A stretch of 64,000 nt of DNA from Batillaria attramentaria. Its lineage: Eukaryota > Mollusca > Gastropoda > Batillariidae. The position numbers were made by a program, and so were the translations under genes. The notes beneath the pieces are model-generated. The model saw nothing but the letters and a program-made list of their open reading frames with translations. It was not told where the DNA came from and searched no databases. Positions 43,201 to 57,138 of the stretch are shown piece after piece. The first letter of the stretch is position 1, and each line of letters begins with the position of its first letter. The stretch is from assembly GCA_018292915.2 (NCBI GenBank), contig JACVVK020000148.1, positions 656,001 through 720,000 on the forward strand, written 5' to 3'.

Positions 43201-43347
43201 TCTCCACCTTACATCAAGGTTATCCCAAAGGTAGCAGCTAGCCCAACTTCAGGGGCCATTGCAAAATAATCAAACATAAAGACAAAGAGAATACCCACAT
43301 CTGAAAAGACTGTTTCTTTCTATTTGTTTTGTTGGGGTTTGTTTTTT

Positions 43348-43380
<33 letters not shown>

Positions 43381-43510
43381 GAAAGTTGAAACAATGAGCT
43401 GCAGTATGCTGATCCTATTGCAGATTACTGTTGTGGTGAAGTGGGAGCTGCAGGATAAGGACGGAAAAGATGAGGTCTGCATTGCACTTCCAGCTGAGAT
43501 CACCAAATAA
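39931..43510 (+). CDS. ML-domain lipid-binding protein, NPC2/MD-2 superfamily, gene A (four coding exons, 152 aa)
   Basis: The exons are 39931-40015, 40734-40844, 41715-41890 and 43424-43510, with GT-AG introns of phases 1, 1, 0 and 153 codons with the stop. The ATG opens a signal peptide (MASINIIATFVLSAVVCVQS). The mature part has CSPMYKDCG, then GKVISVSYNGTC, then DACKDSNVTCPLQSGKTYTY, and finally ITVVVKWELQDKDGKDEVC. The CPLxxGxTYxY and VVVKWELxDxDGKDxxC patterns are those of NPC2, the lysosomal and secreted sterol carrier. Canonical NPC2 has a C-x4-C pair near the third block; here there is one cysteine there (NGTC) and an additional N-terminal one. The lipid bound cannot be told from sequence. 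The length is typical of ML proteins. It is convergent with gene B. An NPC2 orthologue remains possible. Confidence 0.88.
40226..40277. repeat. (CA)n microsatellite in intron 1 of ML gene A
   Basis: About 26 CA units. A shorter CA tract, with GCAC variants, follows at 40590-40629. Confidence 0.95.
42368..42480. repeat. Interspersed repeat fragment sharing CAGAATGCACCAGAT with 26775
   Basis: GCCAGAATGCACCAGATGGC, then ACAGATTTTGATC, a poly-T and a long G run, then CCCCCAGACCCACC. The first part matches the block at about 26775-26815. It is probably the end of an old transposon, in intron 3 of ML gene A. Confidence 0.5.
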
Positions 43511-45255
43511 AACTGCAGCTGATTCACCTACTCATGTTCACCAACACAAGCTCTGGACATCAGGTGCCGGTGCTCCATCGCAAACTCTGCAAGCAGTTAG
43601 CTGTATTTACAATTCCCAATGACAGGTTCTTTCAGAACAAAGAAAGGAAAAAATTAAAGCAAAATGAACAACATTGTAATAGAGCTCCAGTTACAGGTGC
43701 AAACATGCGAGTTCACGTGCCCTATTTTCAGCATTAGGGAATGTTTACATTAACTCTTGCCTCTCGGAATTATTACAAAAAATGCTATCTTTTCAGAATC
43801 TCGTTCTCATTCTTCTCTCTCTCCACCTCTGTCGGTCTGTCTCTAAATAATTGCTATCTGCGACTTACAGTCATGATAATTTTGGCAATTCCATAATGAA
43901 AAACGACCATCAGAGAAATGAAGCTAAGTAAGGAACTTTACTTCTGTTCTGTTGGCAATATCAAAACCATGATGCCGATATGTTTAAGACTAGCATGTCA
44001 ATTGTTTTGTGTAAGTGTGTGGGTCAGCTATGTATTACTGACAGCTGACTGGTTAGCAGATGTATAGACTGGATGTGAATGACTTTTTTATACTGATAGT
44101 ATGTAAAACGTTTTTGTATTTCTCAGGAAAAATTCAGACTGAATCTTGGGCATGTGGTTATATTTCATGAGTATTTTTGTAATCTCATCACAGTTTTAGA
44201 CATGTATTTAGATATATGTGTTCCTGGTAAAATTTTTGATCAATCAAGCTGCATCAATCATGGAATACACGTGACTGTGTGACTGCAATGTAGTCCGCAA
44301 AGATGGAAACAAAAAGGATTCACATGTTCAGTTTTCATGAGTTTGTGGCCATTTTCCCCCAGGGTCCCCCCATGTGAAGTGAAAAAGGACGTTAAACCCA
44401 CGAACATCAGCTAATCCTTGGGGTCCCACAAAGCTCACCACATTTTAACTGGTTAAATGCTTTTTTTTGTTGCTTTTTTTCTTTTTACTGCAAATGCTTA
44501 GTGTTGACAAAGTCTCCTGTCTTTCAACACTGCTCCCCCTCAGCCTCCCACCCTTTCCCAGAAAGGTCCTTTCTTTTGGCAGATGACAGTGTGAAGTCGG
44601 AAATTCACTACAGTTCTTTGGGTGGGGAAGGGTGAATCTTAGGAAATGCCTATGCAATTTGGATGGTCTTGCATTTGATATGCCATTAGTCACAAGCAGA
44701 GGTTTTTTGTTGTTGCTTTGTTTGGGTTTTTTGTTGTTATAAACGTACTTGCTTATAGCACACTGTTTGAACATTTCTTCTCTTCATTTTCTTTTTGAAT
44801 TGTACATGCACTTCTAATTTCTTATTACATTTTGTTTCTTACCTTGTTGATTTTCCTTTTCACAGTTGGTATAATCTCAAATGTGCACGTTTTGCAGCTT
44901 TTCATTGTACACTGTCTGCAGTTTTGTGCTTTACTGTTTGTTATTTGAGTGAAAGAAATCTCCAGGATGTACATTTTGAATACTGGAATCTGAAGAAACT
45001 TGAAATTGTGGAACTAATTTTGGCCTTTTGTTTAAAAAAAGGAGCGAATGTGCGGTTCACTTTTTGTGTTTGGCTGTACATTAACACAAAAAAGTATGTG
45101 TGTGGATGTTTGCAATATTGTTGGTAGTGTTCTGTCAAAACTAAAAGTTACCCCTTTTTTGTTGACATGTTTTGTACATTTCATTCAGTATGAAATATGG
45201 TCTCCAGTCAAAATAAAAGTTACCTTTTTTCGTGATATGTTTTGTACTTTTCATT
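43511..45255 (+). other. 3' flank and probable 3' UTR of ML gene A
   Basis: No gene is seen. An AATAAA overlaps the stop codon (43506-43511) and another lies at about 45214. A diverged SINE-tail-like segment (AAAAAGGACGTTAAACCC) lies at about 44381-44399. Confidence 0.35.
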
Positions 45256-45270
45256 CAGTACGAAATGTGG

Positions 45271-45430
45271 GGAGCCGGGGTGGTCGAATGGTAGAGCGTT
45301 GGACTTCTAATGCTCGGGTCGTGAGTTCGATCCCGGCTGTTGCCAAATATTTCTTCATATTTTTTCATCGTTGCCCTGTCTTTGATATCACCCTATGTGG
45401 TGGAAAAGGACGTTAAACACCCACCCACCC
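45271..45430 (+). mobile_element. tRNA-derived SINE with 15-bp target-site duplication
   Basis: The head GGAGCCGGGGTGGTCGAATG is followed by GTAGAGCG and a B-box GAGTTCGATCCCGGC, then TTTGATATCACCCTATGTGG and AAAAGGACGTTAAACACCC. CAGTACGAAATGTGG occurs at 45256-45270 and again at 45430-45444, immediately flanking a full-length copy of about 160 bp. This copy defines the family seen inside the 1.6 kb repeats. Confidence 0.92.
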
Positions 45431-45778
45431 AGTACGAAATGTGGTCTCCAGCCAACCAAGTTTCCTCTAGTATTTGAGTATCTGTCATATGAACAGTGGA
45501 CGCTAATGATTACGTGCTGTTGAGCTTAACTCACTCTGTGCTAAGGTTTCCATTTCACCATTTGGGGTCCTCGTGTTTACAACGCTTGGCTGCTGAGGTC
45601 CCACATAGTGGATCGCCAACTTTCTATTATTATTCTCAGCCATGACATCAGAAACTACGAAACCGAATACAGAGCTGGCAAAACGGTTTATTTGTGGAAA
45701 GGTATGCAGTTTCTGCAGTCTTTACTATAGTTTTGAAACGCACTGGCTCCACTGTCTCTTGCACTATACAGGGTTCGC

Positions 45779-46146
45779 GTTAACTGGCAATTACCAGTAA
45801 ATTGCTGGTTATAAAGAGGAAATACTGGAATTTTTTTAGCCGTCAGTCCAGGGGACTGGTTTCATTTTGCTGGGACTGGTTACAGATTTATGGGAGAAAA
45901 AATAAAAATGAACAGGCTGATCGTAAAAAGAAAAAAATGTTGATCGTTCATACAAACTTTGTGGCCCAGGCTTGACTAGCGGCACTTGCCTTATCTCTCT
46001 GAATTGTGCTTGCAAAAATTTACATCATTATTTGCAGTGCTACCGGAAATTTTTCACAGGGACTGGTTTTGCTCAGAGTCGCTGAAAATCGGTCGGGGTA
46101 CGGGAGGCGAGGGGACTGGTTTTGAAAAATCCTAGCGCAAACCCTG
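45779..46146. mobile_element. 368-bp MITE with CAGGGTT(C/T)GCG(T/C)TA inverted repeats
   Basis: CAGGGTTCGCGTTA begins at 45779 and TAGCGCAAACCCTG ends at 46146. These are inverted copies with two mismatches. ACTATA lies immediately outside both ends (45773-45778 and 46147-46152), a 6-bp target duplication. GGGACTGGTT words recur inside. It is non-coding. The ends resemble hAT elements. Confidence 0.8.
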
Positions 46147-46451
46147 ACTATAGCATCGTCTGCTCCAAGTGGTGCTTGTAGGAGATGACACAGACAAAAG
46201 TAGACCATACTCGCGCTAAGAACTGCCTAATATAAGATTTCCCTTTGTTCAGATATGTCACAATGTTTCAAGCTTATTCTCTGTATTAGATTTTGTTGTA
46301 TTGTGTTTTCCATAACGTGGCCAGCCAGCCAGCATACAGGTTGCATCATGGATACAAATCCTTAGCATAGAGAGAGCTAATGCTGATGTCCAATGTCCAT
46401 AGTGTCTTGCTGAGGAAGAGGAGACATAAAAATACACCTGCATTTCTACAA

Positions 46452-46491
<40 letters not shown>

Positions 46492-46599
46492 GATAATCCC
46501 TAATGAAAAAATTATACCTGTATTTATTAAAGTGAACAAGTAAATAAACTGTACAAAGGGTCAGTTTTTAGTCACATTTACTTGTGCCGCAAGCATCGA

Positions 46600-46985
46600 A
46601 CTCCAACATTTGTGCATAAACAAAGCAGGTTTTCAGCAATATGGCAGTTTTCAGCCAAATTTCATGTCCTGTAAGAAAGAAAGAAAAAATCTTAAGTTCA
46701 AGCTGAAGAAACGGAAGGGGATAAAGGTTGCCGGCATACACAGTCATGTATCATGATACACGTAACGCCATACGGGACAGTAGGACTTCATTTTTGAAGA
46801 CTTGCATGTCCAGTACCAAGGCAGTATTTCACTTTTGGGTGCCAGTAGAGGCTACTTTATGCCTGTAAAAATGCTAAAATCTGTTGTTTTTTAAAGTGGG
46901 GCATTGCCCCCGTGGCTCCCCAGCGGGCGCTGCCTCTGCACGCCAGCCCAGGTTTCAGTCTTTTTTAACCTCAGAAATTCCCCAG
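46600..46985. repeat. Diverged relative of the 39160-39513 inverted-repeat element
   Basis: It shares a run of short blocks in the same order and ends in AAATTCCCCAGCC. The left boundary is unclear. Confidence 0.45.
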
Positions 46986-47306
46986 CCGGACAAAGAAAAT
47001 ACTAAAATGAGAAACACACACACACTCAAAACAGCTCTCGCAGCTGTTGATAAAATCATTATTCTGCCAACCACAAGATTTATTTGTCATCTGGTTGGTT
47101 GAAACCCGCTATTCTTTGAAACCACCACGCCTAACTGGTAGAGTGTGAATGCAGAAAAAGTCATTTTACAGTGAAAACAGGCGAACTTGAACACTGAAAT
47201 TATGCAAATATATTCAAAACGAAAAATTTGTTTTCGGACATCCGGCTTGTCATCGGTGGAAATATGATTACGCATTTTATTCACAGTTGACAACAAGAGT
47301 TCACGT

Positions 47307-49303
<1,997 letters not shown>

Positions 49304-50337
49304 GGTAGAGGCTTCGTCAGTGTACCGAGCAAAACTAACCCACCCCTACAACTCGTGTTTCAATACGTGCATGGCGTTACCTATGCAGATCCAATTCACT
49401 TCAGTCATGTGGCACTCGAAAACGTCTGCCTTAAGGGCGTTTGGCGATTTAATTGAGGTCTAATCATCTAACGTGAATAGATTATCAGCTAATGGACGAC
49501 GGATGCCTAGATCTTTATGCTGGCGTAGACCTGATTACCGACAATCTATGCATCAAGCCAGACTTGTATATATACATATACGGTATATGTGCATGTATAT
49601 GACTAAGTCTCCGATCAACACAACAGGTTCAAGAAGACATGAGTGTAAAGACGTGGCCGGTCAGGGCCCGCCCGGGCCCGACTTCTGCCTTAAGAAAAAC
49701 AGCTAATCAAACGAGATGAAAGTAATTGCAATGTGCAAAATACTTGAAATGACAGTGACTGACCAATATTTTTCCTACCGTGAATCAAAATGTCAGTGAA
49801 TGAACGACTGAATGAGTAAAATAGATATGAAACCCCTAACACCAAGAGACAATAAATCAGTAAAACTCAAATGAGCAAGATAAAAACAAAATAATAAGAG
49901 CCGATTTGAAATTGTTTTATTGTATTGACGAAAAAGAAAGTGTTTTTGTTGTTTTTCTTTTTAAATTCATTACTTTTAACTATTCTCAGCGGCCTGCACA
50001 TGGCCACAGAAATTTTAGTTGAATGTACCGGTTCATGGGCATACTTCGCAAAAAAGTTTTCTACCAACAGAGATATATGCATATACATGTCTCTGCCAGC
50101 AATGATAGCAGTTTACTAAGACACAAACAGAAAAGTAAAAATTAAACTGAGCCTCAGTCAAACTGTTTTCGTATTCGCTATTATGTATTGCGTCTTGTCT
50201 AGAATTTTCACCATTTCTGTTCAGTTAGAACTATCCAGAATATCAAGGGATGGGCGCCTATCTCTACACCTAACTGCGACCACCATTTACTTTGCACCGA
50301 GATCATGTGACACCCCTCGATGAAAACGTCGTCATCT
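49304..50337. other. Spacer between ML genes B and C (promoter of B, 3' flank of C)
   Basis: No gene is seen. A minus-strand AATAAA lies at about 49917, which would give gene C a 3' UTR of about 420 bp. Confidence 0.4.
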
Positions 50338-52154
50338 TTAGGGATCAGCTTCGAGCGGGATCTCTGGTTGGAACAGAAGTGGAGCATCCGTTGGCTTTGT
50401 CACGTTAGCGGGAACTCTAAGGCAGAAGATGTTCTGCATGCTTTTCCCGTCCACCAGCGCCCAGCTCAGTACGACAGATTGCTGTGGAGTTTGTTGCTTG
50501 AGTGGGTACATATACAGACAAATTGTGACACACATGTACCCCCCCCCCCCCCAACACACACAGACGCCACGGGGGTAAACTACGTGACTTGAAGGTCTAC
50601 GAGGAGCCCGGAATCTATGAGAAGCACCGAGGGTCCGTCCAAATGGTGCGAGGCAGTGTGCGGGGAAATGGAAGGACAAGCGAAACATACTGATGAAATC
50701 ACTGAAATCGTGAGACAGAAAATGTGGTTTTGGTATTGCCGGCGGGGAGGAGGAGCAGATTTTCTGCTTAATTTGTTTCGGTAACTTTAGCAGTTTTATA
50801 TCTTCCTCGTATTCCCTCGAACATTCGGACGCTGCCTCGCGGGCCCTAATTGGACGGACCCTCAATACCAATGACCGTTCTCCTCGTGTTTCACGTGGCG
50901 AGGTTAACCCTCGTGCACGCGAGGGAAGGGGCGATGACAAACAGGCCAAGGTTTGAAAGGGGGGTAAGAGGATGGGTAAATGGATGCTTTTAGGATTGAA
51001 AATTCGTTGTCCACGACTGGTCATTTCATTTCAAGCAACTAATACCACAAAACAGACAGCAGTTTATATCTCCGTGAAGACCCTTAACAGTGAGGTCACC
51101 ACTCCCCACCCCCAACACAACTCTGTCCCCCCCCCCCCCGTCCTCCCACCAACCCGGCCACACCCCATCTAATAAAGTTAATGTCGTGTGGGTTGATCGT
51201 GTGCTTCACAATCGCCATTACCGCCAAGCCCCCCCCCCCCTCCCCACACACACACCAAGACCAGTTACAACAACGACAATACCACCATCAGTGAATGTCG
51301 GAGAAAACGCTACTTACTCTGTCTATAGGTGACAAGATTTGTTTCAAGGTGAACACCGCCTTCAGATTATACGTTTCATTGGCCTTCAGAGGACACTCGA
51401 GTTGGTCGCACGCCGGCTCATCGGTCAGTATCATACCTGCTCCGTCACCGAACAACACGGCCACAGACTGAGCCTCTTCCACATCCTCATCTAGATGTAG
51501 CATATGGAAAACACGGGGGTATAGTCAAAACGGACGAGTGTTTCCGCTGCTGCTCCCCTCCAAATAGTAGTACCGCCAAGACAGAATGTTTCCAAACAGT
51601 AGCAGAATATTCTGGTGCATCTCCAGTACTAGCAGACGTCGCTACCCTAAAGCTCTGTAAGAGGTTTCAGCGGAAAAATAGACTACATAATTGAGACCAT
51701 TTTCCTCCCGATGGGAGGGGAATGGGGGCCCTGTGAATGGTGAGATACCCTTAGATCTGTTAGGTGTCTCAGGGGTGGGATTGTAGATACCCCCCTCCCC
51801 TCCCCCCCTCCGCTGTGGCTTGTAGCCAATGTAGGGCAAGGCAGACTTGTCCAATAGCATACAAAGCACACATTTCCTAGATCTAGGTAGCGCTCTCAGC
51901 TTTCTTCCCCTACTTTGGAACTGACCTGATCGAGCGCATGTTTTCGGCTTTAGCGACGCCTTTGTTCCTACTCTAGACTATATGTCAGGGGCGTAGGAAC
52001 CACGGGGGCCCTGGGGGCCCAGGCCCCCGTTCGATTTTTGGAAGGGGGGCCCGAATATCTTTGGGCCCCCCTTGCTTTTCATAAGAGGAGAGGGGGCCCA
52101 CCAGTGGTGATGCCCCCCCTGCTCTGCTGTCGCAGGACACAATCCTTGGCAGTC

Positions 52155-52196
<42 letters not shown>

Positions 52197-53750
52197 GTCG
52201 CTCTCTCTCTCTCTCTCTCTATGTAAGAAAATCTCACCTCCCCCCCCCCCCCCCACCCTTCTTCACCCCGCCGTTTGGCTCACCCGACATAGTGGGCCCC
52301 GCCTTCCTCTCAGCATCTTCCTACGCGCCTGTATGTATGGAGTAATGACTGGCTGCGTTACGTTCTGTTTCCACTGGTCCGATATATACACAGAGGGAAA
52401 GAGACAGACAGAGACAGAGACCTGGTACAAATTCTGCATTCATCTTATAGGTCTCGCCTTCTTCCAGATTCAGCTCTTGGCCCATTTGATCAGAACAGGT
52501 AGAATTGATCGTGAACTTTTTCACCACTTGAGCTGCCGAAGCGTCTGGTAAAGAAATCAGAAGGCAAAAAATCGGTAAAAATGAAGAGTTTTGAACTTTT
52601 CTTTGTGCCATTGACTTTAGAGCTCACATCAAACTGACTAAAATCTATCTGCCTGTCGCACTATGAGCAAAAAGAGCTCAAAATAGTTTAAATTTTCATG
52701 AAATATCAGTTCTTAGTTTATTTTTGGCAGTCTTTTCCATAATTATTTAACCGCGTGACCTCCGAACAGCCGAGCTGGTGCAGCGGAGTACTGTCAATGC
52801 AGCTTGATTACCGGTTTCATCTCACAAAATGCTAGATTACCGGTTTATTACCGGTTTGATCTATCAAAATGCTGGATTACCGGTTTGATCTCACTAAATA
52901 CTAGATTACCGGTTTGATCTAACAAAACGATGGATTACCTGTTTGATCTATAAAAAAAAAATGCTACATTACCTGTTTGATCTCACAAAATGCCGGATTA
53001 CCGGTTTGATCTAACAAAATGCTAGATTACCGGTTTGATCCAACAAAATGCTGGATTACCGGTTTGATCTCACAAAATGCCGGATTACCGGTTTGATCTA
53101 ACAAAATGCTAGATTACCGGTTTGATCCAACAAAATGCTAGATTACCGGTTTGATCTAACAAAATCCTGGATTACCGGTTTGATCCAACAAAATGCTAGA
53201 TTACCGGTTTGATCCAACAAAATGCTAGATTACCGGTTTGATCTAACAAAACGCTGGATTACCGGTTTGATCTCACAAAATGCTAGATTACCGGTTTGAT
53301 CTCACAAAATGCTAGATTACCGGTTTGATCTAACAAAATGCTAGATTACCGGTTTGATCTATCAAAATATCAAAATGCTAGATTACCGGTTTGATCTCAC
53401 AAAATGCTAGATTACCGGTTTGACCTAACAAAACGCCGGATTACCGGTTTATTCTAACAAAATGTTCAGTTTCAGTACTGGTTTGAGGTAACAAAATTCT
53501 GGCTTTGCTCTTTCATGTTATATCACCCTTACGCTGTGGAAGAGGACGTTATATACCAACCAACGAACCAGTCAACCCATCGATCATCATATTTTGAAGT
53601 ACCTTCCATGAAGTTTCATTAATGCTAAACAAAAGATTTTCTGAAAAGATGCTTACCGCACATAGTGGGATTTTCTATTACGCAGTCCACATTCGCCCTC
53701 ACTACCGCAGCATTTAAGAGCAGGAATGCACACAGGGAGAAGGTGTTCAT
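50338..53750 (-). CDS. ML-domain lipid-binding protein, MD-2-like cysteine pattern, gene C (four coding exons, 177 aa)
   Basis: The minus-strand exons are 53750-53657, 52544-52422, 51490-51318 and 50481-50338, with phases 1, 1, 0 and 178 codons with the stop. The ATG at 53750 (ATCAAGATGAACACC) begins a signal peptide (MNTFSLCAFLLLNAAVVRA). The mature part has DCVIENPTMCG, then KKFTINSTCSDQMGQELNLE, then PACDQLECPLKANETYNL, then VVLSWALVDGKSMQNIFC and a PTDAPLLFQPEIPLEADP tail. The exon 4 acceptor at 50482 was chosen because it aligns the VLSW block with gene B; another CAG lies 15 bases upstream. Exon lengths 94, 123 and 173 are identical to gene D, its closest relative here. The same six cysteines and two sequons occur. 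Intron 1 contains the 29-bp minisatellite. Confidence 0.87.
52158..52256. repeat. (CA)n, (CT)n and poly-C tracts in intron 2 of ML gene C
   Basis: A CA tract at about 52158-52194, a CT tract at 52201-52220 and a C run at about 52238-52253 lie in succession. Confidence 0.9.
52805..53468. repeat. Minisatellite, about 23 copies of a 29-bp unit, in intron 1 of ML gene C
   Basis: The core ATTACCGGTTTGATC recurs about every 29 bp, followed by a variable CAACAAAATGCTAG-like part. Variants at the CTAAC, CTCAC and CCAAC positions are shuffled along the array. One unit near 52836 is shortened and one near 53345 is lengthened. Both edge units are degraded. The whole unit repeats, including what would be spacers. 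Confidence 0.95.
53510..53560 (+). mobile_element. SINE tail fragment
   Basis: TTATATCACCCTTACGCTGT followed by GGAAGAGGACGTTATATACC is a diverged version of the SINE body and tail seen at 45271-45430. No tRNA-like head is present. Confidence 0.45.
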
Positions 53751-54613
53751 CTTGATTCCTTCGCCAAGATACAATGACACTGTGGGAGTTATTTCTCTTG
53801 AGTTGTGTGAGTGTCGGTGTTTGCATGCCTGTCTTTATATAAAAGGTAAGTTATAAAAAAAAATATAAAAAATAACAGCTCTTTACACCTGTTACCGGCC
53901 ATGAATCACCTTTCAAGCGAAGATTAAAGGCCCTAATTATAAGATTTTTAGGCCCTCAGGTCGTTCTCAGCTTTTTTGATGGTGTCAAGCATAACACAAT
54001 TCAAGACAGATGCACAGATACAGACAGGCTTGCGTTCAGCCAAACCGCAGTAGTTGGTGGCAGTGCTAGGACTCGTTTTCCTCGTTTGCACAGGCGCAGT
54101 CACAGGCGCATATGTTCCAGAACAAAACAGAAGTCTCACCATATAAAACCTAGTTAGTAACGGGTAAAGCCAGAACGATGTTTGAAACGCGCCTTTAAAT
54201 TGTAGAAATTAAACGGCGAGACACAAGAAATACATCGCAATCTCCACATGAGCGATCTCCAATGATCAGCATTATAATACAGAAGATCATCACAATACGT
54301 ATCACGTATTCGTAAAACACAGAGAACGATTAAAAATGGATTCAATTCATCAGCGCAATAGATGCCTGGAGAGACAGAGCGAGGATTCCCAACGCTGATT
54401 GCAGCTCACTATATTCAGTTGCTCGTGGCACACACTTCACACGGATGCATGAAAAGAAGATTAAACAGTGCCAGTACTGAGGATTCCTAGTGGCTCTGTC
54501 CCTCCAGGCATCTTTTGCAATGAAAATCCATTTTGGGTGTTTTCTCTAGCGTATTTTACGATCATGCTTACTGTGGTGCCTTATTGTAATGCTGGTCATT
54601 TATTTTCTATTTC

Positions 54614-54819
54614 CATTTTTAAGTTGTTTCTCTATAGAGAAACAACTTTATGAGACGGGGCAGATTTTGCTACGCGCAGCAGCAAGTTTCAGTGATACAA
54701 AACAAGACTGTGACGTTTCTCCACACAATACTTACTTTCACGCACACAGTGACGTAACGAAATCTGCGTCATAGACACCTTACGTGCACACTTTGCTGCT
54801 GCGTTCTTTTTGGCGGGAA

Positions 54820-54855
<36 letters not shown>

Positions 54856-56198
54856 ACGGATGTAATGATGGCTATCTCCTAAACCACCTCGTTGGAGGCC
54901 TTTTTACTTTGAGATAAAATGGGAATTCACCTTCTCCAGACCTATTTTTCACGATTTTTAGCCTACTGCATTTTCAAAAGAGTTATCGCCGATTTTTAAA
55001 AATCGGTCATGTTACGAATTTTTTCGAAAAAAATGTTCAAATGCCTTCATTTTCTGAAATTGGGAAGATCATCCAATTATACTGCCTGTTTTCGTAGCAC
55101 AGCTATGTAGCTCTGACAGGTTTTGTGTAAGAAAAATATTTCCGAGGTAGGGGTGGTTTGCATATAAGGCCAAATATCTATGAAAAGACTCCATCAAATT
55201 ACTCATCATTCCGGTATTTTTGTCACTTGTGACAACTGCGCATATGACATGAACTGCTGCACTATTATAGCTTTAGTATTAAGAATAGCAGAGCTTTTAG
55301 ATAAACACATTTTTCACGTTTCTGCGAGAAGCGCCGGTCAAAAAAGTTCCAATTTTGCAATTTCGTAAGTACAAACCAAGGCACTTAAGTCCACGTTTCA
55401 TCAGCTCTCTAGATCTTCCAGATTTTATGTCAAAATTAATTCAGTCACGGAAGTCACAAAAGCAACAAGGAAATCACAAGATATGTAGAAGTATCATCTG
55501 TCAGACGAGCAGCGTGAGGCTGACGTCAAATGTTTGGTTCACAGACAAAATCTGCAAGTATCGCCACTGCTTCCGACATTTCATCGGCCCTCTAGATCTT
55601 CCAGATTTCATGTGAAAAATAATTCAGTCGGAGAAGTCACAAAGCCAACAGGGAAATCACAAGACATGAACAAGCATCCTCAGACGATCTCAGTGCTAGA
55701 GGCTGACGTCGAAAGTTTACTTCACGGAATTGACGTCATCTCTCTCTCTCTGTATGACGACCTGCCTGAGGCTGACGTCAAATGTTTAGATCACGGAACT
55801 GACGTCTCTCTCTCTCTCTCTGGGGAGCCAGGGTGGCCGAATGGTAGAGCGTTGGACTTTCAATGCTTGGGCCGAGAGTTCGAATCCTGGCCGCTGGGGC
55901 CAAATATTTGTGCTGGCCTTTTTCTCGTTGCCCCGTCTTTGATATCACCCTTATGTGGGGGAAAAGGACGTTAAACTCCTAAACACCCACCCACCCTCTC
56001 TCTCTGCCTCTCTCTCTCTCCCTCCCTTCTTCCCCCACCCGGCCCCACCCCCAGTCACGTGGCTAATCGGTCGAGGTCGTAGAGGATCTAGTGTCATTGG
56101 TAGAACTTGGAGAGGGGAGAACCGGCAACAATAACAAGAAAGACAAAATAAAATGAAGTTTGGAGAAACAACTTTGTAGGACGGGGCCGTTCCTCCTT
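54614..56198. repeat. 1.6 kb interspersed repeat, copy 2
   Basis: It is nearly identical to 13717-15307. The left-end palindrome is perfect here, 28 bp at 54621-54648. The 25-bp end repeat lies at 54637-54661 and 56163-56187. Perfect TGACGTCA sites are at 55521, 55731 and 55773, and the site at 55704 has changed its last base. A GT tract covers about 54826-54853. The right flank begins with a run of T, unlike copy 1. Confidence 0.85.
55823..55990 (+). mobile_element. tRNA-derived SINE (inside 1.6 kb repeat, copy 2)
   Basis: Same head (GGAGCCAGGGTGGCCGAATG), B-box GAGTTCGAATCC and AAAAGGACGTTAAACTCC tail as the copy at 14938, in the same position within the larger repeat. Confidence 0.8.
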
Positions 56199-57138
56199 TT
56201 TTTTTTTTTTTTTTTTGCATGCCTTGTTTTGTCCCAGCTTTTAATTTAGAACTAGCATAGAAAAAAATATATCTTTTACAAGTAGTACTCAGAGTTGAGA
56301 ATGGTAGAGGGAAATAACTCTTGCCAATCAATACTAACTGCTTTCCTTTGTTGTAGAATTGTAAACGTGGGTATCTAATAAACGTAGGTGTCGATGGATT
56401 ACCTTTGCTAGAGATCCTCAGCTTTTAGCCAATAATGAGGAAAAGCATTTGTGATGTTGAACTGATTTGCGAACTTTTTTGTTCGTAAAAATCTACTCAC
56501 AGGGAAAACAAGTATGAACAATTTTCTTACGAGGAAAAAAAAATTAATGCAGCTTACCCAGAATTTACGGCACGCTTTCTGACAATTAGAGTGTGTAAAT
56601 ACAGCAGTGCAAACTAGAAAAAATAATCTCCAGCCTCGCTATTAAATAAAAAAAAATCAAAGATGGTGAGTATATTTTCAAGGAGTAGCTGAAACAGTTT
56701 GATTAAAAAATTAACAATTTTGGCATTTTCAAGAAATCGATTTTTTTTAAGTCGGATCACAGCTTTTACCCGTAGATCACACATAGTACTTAGTGTTGCC
56801 AGATACCTATACTACTTTCAAACATACCCTTCTGAAAAATCTACTCATAGGCTGTCAACGGGACGAACAATCTTAAATTTATGCATATCTGTTTGAAAGG
56901 CTGAACACCAATATATCATTTTTTATCATTCGGGCGTAGGGTTTTGATCTTTAGTAATTATTCATTAACTGTTGCCCGGAAGCTGATGTTTATCATACAC
57001 GGTTTACACACGGTAGGTGAGGAGTTTGTTCATTTGCTATGAAAATTGTCATAGATGAAGGCAGTCCTGCGTACTCCCTCCCATAAACCGAGAGAAATGT
57101 CTTTTACATTGTCATTGTGTCTTGGCGAAGGAATCAAG

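Larger units (their letters stand above)
53751..57138. promoter_or_regulatory. Divergent intergenic region between ML genes C and D
   Basis: The two genes point away from each other, 3388 bp apart. Immediately upstream of each ATG the sequence is homologous (GGCGAAGGAATCAAGATGAA in D, mirrored in C), so the proximal promoters duplicated along with the genes. The middle is occupied by copy 2 of the 1.6 kb repeat. Outside it, 53840-54613 and 56199-57050 show nothing recognisable. Confidence 0.6.

Noticed and set aside
52805..53468. CRISPR-like array of repeats and spacers
   Set aside because: The entire 29-bp unit repeats, with no unique spacers, inside an intron of an animal gene. It is a minisatellite.
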